64,000 nt of DNA, taken from positions 11,686,392 through 11,750,391 of the forward strand of contig OZ024854.1 in assembly GCA_964017155.1 (NCBI GenBank), given 5' to 3'. The position numbers and the translations under genes were made by a program. The notes beneath the pieces are model-generated. The model was not told where the DNA came from, made no database searches, and saw only the letters and a program-made list of their open reading frames with translations. Source of the DNA: Oasisia sp. SBJ-2009 (lineage: Eukaryota > Annelida > Polychaeta > Sabellida > Siboglinidae). Below, in pieces: positions 25,880 to 38,844 of this stretch. Numbering within the stretch: the first letter of the stretch is position 1; every line of letters starts with the position of its first letter.

Positions 25880-26190
25880 TATGCTCGGTCGGAGTTATAG
25901 ACCTTATGTCCCAAGTCGCTTATGTCCCAAGTCACTTATGTCCCAAGTCACTTATGTCCCAAATATTGTGGACGATATGTCCCAAAAACAAGATGCTAAG
26001 TAACAGTTAAAATATGCAATGGACTTCAAGTGTTCTACAAAGAGTGCCAGCATTAGTGTTAATATATCAACAGATTTATGTTAAGACTAAAGTTAAAAAA
26101 TAACATAAAAACTTAATAATAAATTTAGGACATATCGTCTAGGACATATGTGACTTGGGACATAACGTCCATAGGCTCTCGGTCGGATTT
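25880..26190. mobile_element. Putative MITE with ATGTCCCAAG subterminal repeats
   Basis: The left end has four tandem TTATGTCCCAAGT units. The right end has the reverse complement (ACTTGGGACATAA). The ends TTATAGACCTTATGTCCC and GGGACATAACGTCCATA are imperfect inverted repeats. The direct repeat CTCGGTCGGA occurs at both flanks (about 25884 and 26178), a possible target-site duplication. No ORF. Confidence 0.6.
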
Positions 26191-26589
26191 GCTCGGAAGT
26201 TATGTTATGAATAAACAGAATATGATTACCGCTTATGCTGCGTTCCAATCACATTTTGTTCATCGTGAATACCAGTTCACGACACCCTACGTGACCCAGT
26301 TGCATAAATTAACTAGTGGCAAACTGCAGCCTGAGCTCCTGAACATTTTGGACCATTTTGGTTCACCAGCGGCAGCGCTGTTTTTATCAGAATACCATCT
26401 AAGCATCTTCATCTGCATGCCATGGACGGTGATCGGAACGCAGCATAACAAGTTTTCTGAATGTATGCACTATAGCAAAGTATAAAAACTCAAAGAAACA
26501 TTCAATTTATGGCGATTTAGATACAAAATCAGCTATATGTTTTGTATTACGAATTATGCAACTCTTAAGAAATTGCTCATATTTCCAGC

Positions 26590-26740
26590 GAATTATAGTC
26601 GGAATGCCCCAGTGCCTGGATGCCCCAAACCTAGTCGCAATGTACCAGTCGCATAGTCACCATGCTGCAATGACATAGTCACATGCTCCAAAACGATAGT
26701 CGCAATGCACCACTTTTGGTCGGAATGCCCCAGTGATTGT
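26590..26740. repeat. Short repeat-rich block (GTCGGAATGCCCCAGTG)
   Basis: The 17-bp sequence GTCGGAATGCCCCAGTG occurs at about 26600 and 26719 in direct orientation, with related TAGTCGCAATG motifs between. Likely a decayed mobile element. The remaining intergenic DNA up to 27117 shows nothing recognisable. Confidence 0.5.
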
Positions 26741-27117
26741 ACTATTGTCGTTGCATAAGATAGATATCAACTTGGTGTTTCTGGCTGTTGAAAATACTCC
26801 CATGTGAAGGGAACCCTTTTAAGCTTTTATGCAGTATATCAGTGTTCAGCATGTAGAAAAGATGTTTCATTCAGTAACAGAATGTTCCAATAGTGCGATT
26901 ATCATCTGATTATCGTAAGGTGCTAGCTAGACACACTGGCAGATTTATTTTAAAGAGCAGTTGTCATAATTAAACTGCATCAATTATTAAACAGATATAA
27001 CAACCTCACAGAACAACTACATTTACTAAATCAACAACATGCCTTTTTATATACAGATGGACTTTGCCGTTGCAGGATTCTCTTCAGAAATTTAGGGCAC
27101 AGTAATTACCAAAGACC

Positions 27118-28704
27118 ATGAGTCTGCTGTTATCTTTTCCTCCGATTCCTCCGGAGGGCCACGTGACGGTGTGTGAACAGAATGCAGAGCTACTGGCTCT
27201 ACCAAAAGAGGTCGCTGCTGACCAGTTGAGTATGCAGGTAAACACTCCTCTCAATTACATTTTCTTTACATGTCTTGTATCAGATTCATTTTGCAAACTT
27301 ATTGCAACGATATCAGTGTTTCACCTGGCGGGCAATTCCAGCATCACTCATGTTACATTTGAAATGTTTTGGATGTTTCCTCGCATCATATTTCAGAGTT
27401 TTACTGATCAGTCTAAAGTGTTACATGCAGACCATCAGTAACACATCTGACAATATGCACTAATGTGAATAACAGATTGAAGAATACCAACTGTACATAA
27501 ATGATTGTTAGTATCTACATAAAAAAATGTAGTACTTAACTTGGTTCATTTGAATACTGAACTGGAAATGGGCTATGAATTTGGGGAAGTTTTTTTTTAA
27601 TGCAGCCCCAACCATTCCAAAAGCTCCTATTCTAAATTACGAAGTAGCCTTTAAAAGTAACTTCCATTTTAAATACTTCCAATATGTGTACAGTTCAATA
27701 CAAGCATTAATTTTTCAATATGAGAAGTTTTATTTTTTCATTGTCATGTTACATGGAATTACCCTGGATAAAATAATGGGCGATATGGTAGGGTGCTCGG
27801 CAAGCACTGAAGGTGCAATGTAGTGTGGGCTTCTGGTGGCATGCCCCCAGAATAATTTTTAAAACTAGGGGTAGGCCTCAAAATGGTGCATTGTGATTAA
27901 TGAAGTGTGTTTGAACCTATTCCCTGGCATATAGTGGGGAGAAAAATTATAAATTACCATGTAAACTTGGTTGTGGCATTACTGTAAGGACTTTGGAATC
28001 CCGGCATATGTTGGGCTAGAAAAGTAGGGAGTCGACCAACCTCTCTTTTCATGTAGCAGGGGAGACACTGATATTCATTTTGTTCTAGTGAAATTAGCAC
28101 AATAAAGTGACAATTTATAATCACAGACAATTATTAAATATCTGTTAACCAATTGCAGTGAACATTTGTTAAAAATATACACGGTGTTTGGCTCTGCTTG
28201 AAGTAACATGTAGCATACATGTTTAAGTAATTCATATTACTCAGTCACAATAAATAAGAAACTAAAATAATTTAGTTTAATATTAATTCTCAATGCAATC
28301 CACACTGTAATTGTAACCTATATTTTTATGAAATTGTAGTTGGTATTTAATGATACCGTGTGGCATGTGATTATAAAATTCTCTTTACTGTGATTGAATC
28401 TAGCCCTTGTAAGTGACACGTGTGATGTTGTCATCTCTTGTAGGGTCTTCCGTACCCAACTGTTGACGTGGCTCAAGATCTTCTCCGCCCCTCCATATCC
28501 AGGGTCAGTGCCCGGTCAGCATTTATTGAACACACGGAGACACCCCACAAACGTCTGCTCCAGGCCTGGTAGGTCCCTTACTGAGCTACAATAATAACAA
28601 TAAAGCTTTATTCTCCATTTTCAATATGCAATATACATTTAAATAGGAATGTGTTCTTGCATTTAAGTGATATAGTGCCTATATAAAATAAAATATGATA
28701 TATA

Positions 28705-28748
<44 letters not shown>

Positions 28749-28866
28749 GTTCTTTAAATTAAAATAATTAAGTATCCATTATAATTATTTGTTTGATCTA
28801 ATAAATAAATATATTATCTATAAGATGTCCTTTAATATAATAAATGATCTATTAAAAATTAAACTA

Positions 28867-28921
<55 letters not shown>

Positions 28922-31900
28922 TAAAAGGTCATTTAAAATAAAAAATCTATTTTTAATTAAAATGTTAAGCTAAATTTTCACAATAAAAGAAAATGAAACA
29001 GGTGAAATGCTCCAAAATTAATGAAAAGTGAAATATTTTGAAGCTAGTACAGTGTATTTAACAAAATATAACAAGTAAAGCCCCAGGTTTGTTTCACATG
29101 TAGGAGTCTAGGACCAGTGTAACATCCACACCAGTAAATGTGATAAGTAAATATTGTATTGCACTACATATTGTATGGTGAGGGTAGTCATGGTATTGTA
29201 TCATACTATCATTGCAACTCAGCGATTTACATTTTCGCTATATATATCTAGTTATTATCTACATGGTAACTGACACAAAGCACGAGCCTGTCTAGACACA
29301 CACAATACTGTGTCTGTTCCAACTCACCTAAGCTGTCTGTGCTCCAGGCATGAGCACGGCGTGTCTGGAGTCCTGGAGGAACTGGCAGCCGGCAACAGAG
29401 AACCTGTCGTAGGTGAGGCTCATGTTGGTGTTCTCCTTGTTCTCCCTGTCGTCAGGGGTGAGGTTGCCATGGTTACTGTCATCTTTTCATTGTCTTCTGT
29501 TTCCTCTCCTCACTTTCCTCTCATTGCGTTCACTGTCACTAGTCTCCAACTTCTTTTTATCTTTTGCTGTTGTTCTCCATTCTACTCCCACTCTTTCCAG
29601 ATCTCTCAACACCCATCTGTCCCATTCACGGTCTTCCTCCCCTCCTCCATCCCTCCACATTCTGGACATCTACTCTCATTTCCCATTCTTTCCACATGTC
29701 TGGGCCATTTCAACCTACTCCTCACCAGTTTGTCCTTAATGATGCTTTCAAATATGTAGTGTGAGATCAGTACGTATTCCATAGTCTGGGGTTCAAGCTG
29801 TATTCTGACATTGTTTTGTTACCAGCAAGATCAGTTATGTTTTAAATGTTAGTTAACTGAGTACAATTTGCTGTAAAACCTAAATGTATTCCACAGCATT
29901 AAATAGAGATGTTGTGAAACTTTCATATCTTCACAGATTTCTACTACTGTGTAGAGGAGTGAATGTATTGATTCAGATGATGTTGATTGTGATATTTCAT
30001 CACACAGTGGGTCGCACAGTTAGTCTACTAGCATCTGTCTTGCTCGGTGCCGTGCGATGGGCGAACTCTCTGAGAGGAACTATCTGTCCTCATCTCATGG
30101 TGAGACATCTACAGGCTTTGTCTTCTTCAGTTGCCATTAACCCTCACATGTGCAACATACATGTGTGTGCATGCATGCACACACATACACACACCGCACA
30201 CCACACACCGCACACCGCACACACCGCACACCATACACCACACGCCACGCGCCACGCAACACACGCCACACAAACACATCACATGCCAGACATACACCAC
30301 ACACACGCCACAGACAACACACGCCACATACACTTGCATTAATGTTTTTTTGATATGTTGAATACACTAATAAAAAATTAAGTTTGATGTCTATTTCCAT
30401 GCAAGGAAGAACATGTTTACTGTCATGCTTACGTGAATATTTGCCTAGTTTTTACCCAGTGCTTGCAACAACATAATATATTGTTTAAAACCTTGACGAT
30501 TTTTCCAATAACCTAACGGTGTATTATTTGTATACTTATTTGTATTTCAGAAGGTGTTTGAGAGTTGTTTTTGAGATTTATGTGACGACAAATGAAATCA
30601 CAATACTTAGTTATGCTTCTTGATTATTCCAGATGACAAACGAAGATATGGTTGCAGAATTCTCTCCTAATTCAAACTGGTATGTTGTTTTGTAAATAAT
30701 TTTTATGAGATATTGTATGAGTGTAGAATTATATCTGTACGAGACATATGCAGATCAAAATAATTTATATACACATCGTTGATAGCACAACTTTCCTAGA
30801 AATATAACGATATAAATGTTAGCAATTGTGATGTGTTATGTTGAAGGTGGGATGCATACATCAGGTGTTTGGTGTGATGTTTGATGTTGAAGGCGGGATG
30901 CATACATCGGGTGTTTGGTGTGATGTTTGATGTTGAAGGTGGGATGCATACATCGGGTGCTTGTTGTGATGTTTTATGTTGAAGGTGGGATGCTTACATC
31001 AGGTGTTTGGTTTGATGTTTGATGTTGCAGGCGGGATGCATACATCAGGTGTTTGGTTTGATGTTTGATGTTGAAGGCGGGATGCATACATCAGGTGTTT
31101 GATGTTTGATGTTGCAGGCGGGATGCATACATCAGGTGTTTGGTTTGATGTTTGATGTTGAAGGCGGGATGCATACATCAGGTGTTTGGTTTGATGTTGA
31201 AGGCGGGATGCATACATCAGGTGTTTGGTTTGATGTTGAAGGCGGGATGCTTACATCAGGTGTTTGATGTTTGATGTTGAAGGTGGGATGCTTACATCAG
31301 TTGTTTGGTTTGATGTTGCAGGTGGGATGCTTACATCAGGTGTTTGGTTTGATGTTGAAGGCGGGATGCTTACATCAGGTGTTTGATGTTTGATGTTGAA
31401 GGTGGGATGCATACATCAGGTGTTTGGTTTGATGTTTGATGTTGAAGGCGGGATGCATACATCAGGTGTTTGATGTTTGATGTTGCAGGCGGGATGCATA
31501 CATCAGGTGTTTGGTTTGATGTTTGATGTTGCAGGCGGGATGCGTACATCAGGTGTTTGGTTTGATGTTGCAGGCGGGATGCGTACATCAGGTGTTTTGC
31601 GTGGCACCCTCACACCATGAAGTTTGCCATCGCCCTCCAGGACGATTCAGTGAAGGTTTACACCGGCTGCAGGACTGACGTGACCCCCACCCTCAAACAC
31701 AAGCTACAGAAAGGGGTTGCGGACGTCGCATGGAGGTATAGTGTTCACAATTCACTGGGAATGTACTTATGTACCTCCATAGCTGATAGTGGTAAATTAC
31801 CCTCTTACACAACACCGTTTATTTCTTCTTATTATTATTGTCTTCTTATTGTAGCTCAACACCCTGAAGTAGCCACGTATATATTCGTGGCTAGAGTATT

Positions 31901-34900
31901 GTCGAGCTTGGTCGGACGCAAGTAGTGGGTGGTGTTGCACGGGGGGGGGGGATAATAAGACGTAAATATGTACTTATGTAGGCATTGACTGCAAAAGCCT
32001 TCTAAATCAATTGAGTGATTGTTTGCTAATTGTTGTGTGCATTTGTTCCATGATTTGATGGTGCTCGGAAAGAAGGAGTGCGGGTGAATGGTTGTAAGTA
32101 GCGGTGTGTGTTGCCTCTGGTGCGTGTAGGAGCGGCTGTGAGTGCGGATGTTGTTACGTTCTTTGTAGATGGGACAAATGCAGTGAACCTGACGAAAATC
32201 AATTACAATTAATGATTTTAATGACTTATGCCCCATCCATGTACTACATGATCTGACATTCATCTAGAGAGAATGCAGCCTGGTATGTCAAAATTGTGCT
32301 GTCGAGATACTCCCCCATCTAGCCCTTGGTTGCAGCTACATGTTGTCCTCAGTCCTGGCCGTGGCGTGCCAGACGTGCACCCTCATATGGCATGTTGACC
32401 CTACATCTCTCGCTTCAAGGTACGTCTCGATTGTTTTCGTGCTCGCATTTTGACGGTATGGTCAGACCAACTACAACACTGACACATTTTAAAAACTGAA
32501 CTTAAATTTAACTCTAACCACACTAGTTGTGTATTTTAACATATTCAGCATGATTTATTGTGAAAACTGAATTAAGCTTTTGAGAGAAGTCATTTTGACT
32601 CACTAGTGTCTATAGTTTATTGTTTTTAACATGTTAAATACACATATTTAATGGAACAAAATGAACTAGATGTATAAATGAGATTATAACGTTTGCATAT
32701 ATGCCAGAATAGCAAAGTTAATGACACATGACCTAGGTAGTTATTTTTAGCTCATGTGCAGAATGGACTTGTTCGGTTTCATGTCCCAGATCACATGTTG
32801 CTCTCCAGCGTTGTTCTAGCTGCAATTGACAACACGTTCAAGTATAATGTCGTCTGTGTTTGTCAGGCCGTCCACCAGTTCAGTCCAGGTGTTGACCAGA
32901 TCTGGACACAGCCCTGTCACAGGCCTGGCCTGGTGTCCAACAGGGGACACGCTGGTGACAGGCTCAGCGGCCGACGCCTCCATCCTGGTATGTCAACTTG
33001 TCATTGTCCTGTGGTTGGGCGAAGGCTTCAGCATGCTTTTCCACATCTGCCTGTATTGTAAAAATAAAGGCAAGTTCATATATACCGCAGTATCCAGTCC
33101 TGAGGACCAGATACTGTGCTATATAAGAACTTGCCTCTGAGAAGCATCTAACCATATGCTACAATGAATACGCTAAGGCTGCTCTTACACATATCCACCA
33201 CTGTCTATAGCCAGGTACTCATTTATACAGCTGAGTGAACTGGAGCAATGTAGAGTGAAAAAACTTGCCCAAGGTTGTAACACCGCAGCACAGGATTCAA
33301 ACCCGGGTTCTCGTAGTCAAGAGTCCGAAGCTCTTCCCCTGAGTCCGCTCTGCCTGTCTAGTGCTAGCCTCTGGTGTCATTCAAGTACTCATCTAGCTCG
33401 CCTCAATGGTCTTCCTCTAGATCGTTTCCCTTCGTAAGGTTTCCAGGTGCCGTGGTGATTCATCAAGTTCATTTCCACCTTCTGACTTGTTCAGTCTCGT
33501 CTATGACTTTGTCTTCTTTCTTACGCAGATGTTTGTTTTTCTGTCCCGGTATACAGCACAATATCCAATCATTAGGATTGCTTGAAGCACTTTACATTTT
33601 ACTCCCTGACAGACCTGTTCAAACAAACACCATCTTGGCTTCTTAGGGAAGTCTTGGGCTACCCTATGTACTTGCTTACAATCATCCATGAGGCAATAAA
33701 TCAAGGATATCACATTATATTGATCTCTTAAAAAGAATTCCACAAAGACAACCACTGGAAGAGTGTCTCACCAAACAGGAGGCAGACACTGCAGATAAAC
33801 ATAGTAAGCTAAAAACTTAATAAAATGAGTATTTAAATTAATTCTTGTTCTGTAATATGTCTCCAAATTACATATTATGTCATTGACCATGGTTCCTGTC
33901 TCGCCCGCCAGGTATGGGAGGTGTCACGTGAAATGTGTACAGCGTTGCGACGATTCGGGTGCATCGGAAATTCGGTTTTGTCCTGGTCACCAGATGGCAG
34001 CAACCTGCTGGCGGCATCACCTGCGGCGGAGTTTCGGTGAGGAGGCAGGAACTAGATGACACTGACTGCTACATTATCTTGTGTTATACAACATTTTTAT
34101 AAATTGTTTTCTTCGTTGTTTTCTGTGTTGTTTTCTTTGTTGTTTTCTGTGTTGTTTTCTTTGTTGTTTTCTGTGTTGTTTTCTGTGTTGTCTTCCGTGT
34201 TGTTTTCTGTGTTGTTTTCTGTGTTGTCTTCCGTGTTGTTTTCTTTGTTGTTTTCTGTGTTGTCTTCTGTGTTGTTTTCTTTGTTGTTATCTGTGTTTTT
34301 TCTGTGTTGGTTTCTTTATTGTTTTCCATGTTGTTTTCTTTGTTGTTTTCCATGTTGTTTTCTTTGTTGTTTTCTGTGTTGTTTTCTTTGTTGTTTTCTG
34401 TGTTGTTTTCTTTGTTGTTTTCTTTGTTGTTTTCTTTGTTGTTTTCTTTGTTGTTTTCTGTGTTGTTTTCTTTGTTGTTTTCTTTGTTGTTTTCTGTGTT
34501 GTTTTCTTTGTTGTTTTCTTTGTTGTTTTCCATGTTGTTTTCTTTGTTGTTTTCTTTGTTGTTTTCTTTGTTGTTTTCTTTGTTGTTTTCCATGTTGTTT
34601 TCCATGTTGTTTTCCATGTTGTTTTCCATGTTGTTTTCCGTGTTGTTTTCTTTGTTGTTTTCTTTGTTGTTTTCTTTGTTGTTTTCTTTGTTGTTTTCCA
34701 TGTTGTTTTCCATGTTGTTTTCCATGTTGTTTTCCATGTTGTTTTCTTTGTTGTTTTCTTTGTTGTTTTCTTTGTTGTTTTCTTTGTTGTTTTCTGTGTT
34801 GTTTTCTGTGTTGTTTTCTGTGTTGTTTTCTGTGTTGTTTTCTTTGTTGTTTTCTTTGTTGTTTTCTTTGTTGTTTTCCATGTTGTTTTCCATGTTGTTT

Positions 34901-37774
34901 TCCTTGTTGTTTTCTTTGTTGTTTTCTTTGTTGTTTTCTTTGTTGTTTTCCATGTTGTTTTCCATGTTGTTTTCTTTGTTGTTTTCTTTGTTATTTTGTA
35001 TATTCACTTTCGTGGGATCTGTCACATGACAGTTGGATTAGTGACAAAGCAGTGGGGTGACAAACAGCAGGAATTGCCATGTAACTTTCTTAAATGAAAA
35101 CAAATGTGTCACGTAAATTTGATTAAAATTTTATAATGATTGAAAAGCCTCTGAAACTAGAAATATTTTTGGATACGATTATTTTGGGAATACACTGATA
35201 CAGTTAACATTTCAGTTTAAATTAATTGTATATGAAGCTTAATACGTTCTCCATAATATTAGGAAGGCAAAGGGTGTTGTAATTTGTAAATTGGTGTTTT
35301 GTTTTGTAGCGTGTGGGAATGTCGAAGATGGACGACTGAGAAGTGGTGTAATCTGTCAGGCAGGGTCAAGGTCAGCTAATGGAATGTTGTCTGGCGTTCA
35401 CTGGCATATTATATATAATAAAATTAAATATGGGAAATTAATACATAATATACAGTGTACATAATTATTATGTTCTTTAAATAATAAAAGATATTATTTT
35501 GATCTAATAAATAAATAAAAACAACATTGTGTGACTAACTGAGTGACTCAATTTTGTTTACTTACGACTCATTTTGTTGGAATACGTCACAACTGTGTAA
35601 TAACTGCCTTGTAAGTTACGGTGCCATGATTTCTGACTGTTCTCTCTAGTGTGTGTGCAATGTGGACCAGACTGTGGAATAGTGTCCTTGTTTCCATACG
35701 CCTCACTACATCAACAGATGCATTGAAGAGACAATTAATGATATACCTGTTTAGAAAGGCATTTACGATTAATTTTAATTATTTAAGACATATATATTCT
35801 TAATGTGTGTTTCTTTTAGAGATATTTTGTAATTTACTTATCTTAGACATGTAATTTAAATTGTGCGTAGTTTAAGAAAATACTGCATTTTAAAGTTTTA
35901 GTATCTATGACTAACTTTAATGATCTTATGTATTTATCTATTAGTATTTGTGACTTGTTTTAATGATTGAACCTGTAAAGTAACTTTGAGATGTTTAGGC
36001 TGAAAAGAGCGCTATGTAAATGTTCACATTGTTATTCCTGCAGTGTGCCGTGTGGAGTCCAGACGGCAACATCCTGCTGTTTGCGACGGTCAACGAACCC
36101 ATCATCTACTCCCTCGCATTCCAACACAGTGGGGACTTCAAGGACCCCGGCACTGGGGGGTCAAAGGTCGCAGTACAGTGTGCCGACTTGAGTGAGACAG
36201 TTGTGGGGGGCATCAGGTGAGACAGTTGTGGGGGGCAGCAGGTGAGACAGTTGTGGGGGGCATCAGGTGAGACAGTTGTAGGGGGCAGCAGATGAGACAG
36301 TTGTGGGGGGCAGCAGGTGAGACAGTTGTGGGGGGCAGCAGGTGAGACAGTTGTGGGGGCAGCAGGTGAGACAGTTGTAGGGGGCAGCAGGTGAGACAGT
36401 TGTGGGGGGCAGCAGGTGAGACAGTTGTAGGGGGCAGCAGGTGAGACAGTTGTGGGGGGCAGCAGGTGAGACAGTTGTGGGGGGCACCAGGTGAGACAGT
36501 TGTGGGGGGCACCAGGTGAGACAGTTGTGTGGGGCACCAGGTGAGACAGTTGTGGGGGGTACCAGGTGAGACAGTTGTGGGGGGCACCAGGTGAGACAGT
36601 TGTGGGGGGTACCAGGTGAGACAGTTGTGGGAGGTACCAGGTGAGACAGTTGTGGGGGTTACCAGGTGAAACAGTTGTGGGGGACACCAGGTGAGACAGT
36701 TGTGGGGGGTACCAGGTGAGACAGTTGTGGGAGGTACCAGGTGAGACAGTTGTGGGGGGTACCAGGTGAAACAGTTGTGGGGGCAACAGGAATAGACGTA
36801 TTGGTGTGTACAGTTTATTGTATTGGTTTTACAATCTTGTAATTTAGGTGTGTCTGAGTATAATGTTTATGGCTAGCTGATTCCCACACAAGCAGTGATA
36901 GTTGTCACTGTTTAACTGTATTTAATAAAATAAACTAGTTCCCTGGATGTGAGAATCAGAACATTTCAAAAATATAGAAGTAGATAATGCTAGATAATTA
37001 TTGTTTTCTTTTCTGAAACTTCGTAAAAAAGCGGAAGTATGAACATGGTCATGTGTTAATATATAGATGGATTATTATCGTTAAGAGAGAGATAGAGCAA
37101 GACAGAGAGGCAATGGGAAGAGAGGGGGGGGGGGAGAGATCTGATGCTTTAACCATAAAGAAATCACACTGATTGGGGTCAAAAGTTCATGTTTGTCTGA
37201 GTTGTGAGTTCCTCTATTCAAGTGATGAACCGTCATTAGAAATGATAGTGTCCGATGACTTACATGTACAAATTTCATACCACAATCTCCTGCCAAATTG
37301 CAGACATAAGAGAGAAAATAGTCTAAACAGTCTTGTTTAACTATTTAGTTTACTACCTTATTTATTTTATTCACTCAAATCTTTAGCTTATTTACATCTT
37401 AAAAACTTGTATTCTTATATATTTTATAAGTATAAAACATATATTTTATTACTTTAATATGATATAAATTTATTTGTATTCGTAAAACATATATTTTGAA
37501 TTCAGATGCACAACCAGCAAAACATGTAAAATAAACATGGTACTAAATTTAAGTAAACGTCCTCAACTCATAAGTTGCCACCATGTCTTGAAAGGTGATC
37601 CGTGTGGAATACAACTTTATAAATGTGTAGACAGATTTGAATGTTCATGCTATTGTTGTGATCGTGTGTAGTGTTGGAGGAAACATACAAGCGATGACGT
37701 GGGACCAGACAGGGGAGAGGCTGGCTGTACAGTTCACAGGTACAGGCTGTGTGTAATGGTTGGTTGCACGCACA

Positions 37775-37810
<36 letters not shown>

Positions 37811-38793
37811 CACACGCACACACGCACACACACACACACCAATCTCGACAAATGACAAATTTTATGAAGTACACTCTATGTCTATGTCTATGCTACGCAT
37901 ATTCTGTTGTTTGCAGACCTGGGCACCATTTCACCAACATTTTAGTTAAGAGACGTCTTAAACCCGATTATGTTCTTTAAAATCAATTTTGATCCTTAAT
38001 AATGATCTCGAACACATGAGAACTGTCAACACCATGAAATGCTAGTGGAACACTGTCACTGGAATGTCTGTAGTAATACGGCAATGGATATTTACGTTTT
38101 GATCAAAACTCATTTAATTTAAAACTCATTTAATTGTGTTTAATGATGACATTTCTTTAATAACTTTATTTTAGTGAAACAGATTTCATAGAATGTATGC
38201 TTTTTACGCATATATGCTACTAACTTTCTGCAAAATCTGATGCAAAACACTATCCTTTTGTAATATAATAATATTATGAACATTTATATAGTGGCCTTTT
38301 CTGCCTAAACAGCTCAAAGACACTTTACATGTTCGGTAATTAAAACGGCACAAATACTAATAGACTAATATACAAACGTGTACACATCCGTAGGAAGCCA
38401 CCATATGTAATGGTGTGATTTTAGTACCTTTTATGTTCATTTTGGCAATTGTTTTAGAGTTGCGTGAATAAACGTAAAACAGTTGTGTTTGTTTTTACTT
38501 ATGTGATCTCTGAATTACTTGCTGATGTGTTTTGCAGACTGTGAGTTCATCGCACTCTTCCAGACAAGAATGCAGCCGGTGCTTGAGATTATCCCAAGGT
38601 AATTAGGTTCTACAGTTCACTGCAGGTCTCTACCGTGTTGATATCTTAATGCTGGTGTAAAGTTTATGACAGATAATTAAGAGGTCGGTCACCACATAAT
38701 TGTGTCAATTGAATCCAACATATCACCATGACTGTATATGCACATTCACATGCACAATCACACACACATACATATGCAAGTACACACACGCAT

Positions 38794-38844
<51 letters not shown>

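Noticed and set aside
29310..29764. Plus-strand Ser/Leu/Phe-rich frames
   Set aside because: Antisense of a LINE RT fragment and a pyrimidine-rich tract; only 29348-29412 is an AAAS exon.
30999..31588. Repeated [14 protein letters not shown] minus frames
   Set aside because: Shadow of the exon 6 acceptor array.
34084..35097. Long open frames (313-338 codons) on both strands
   Set aside because: They come from a 12-bp repeat whose length is a multiple of three; composition is purely repetitive and they lie in an AAAS intron.
36106..36786. 226-codon minus-strand frame with Pro/Thr/Cys/Leu repeats
   Set aside because: Shadow of the 25-bp donor array; no start context, no non-repeat sequence.
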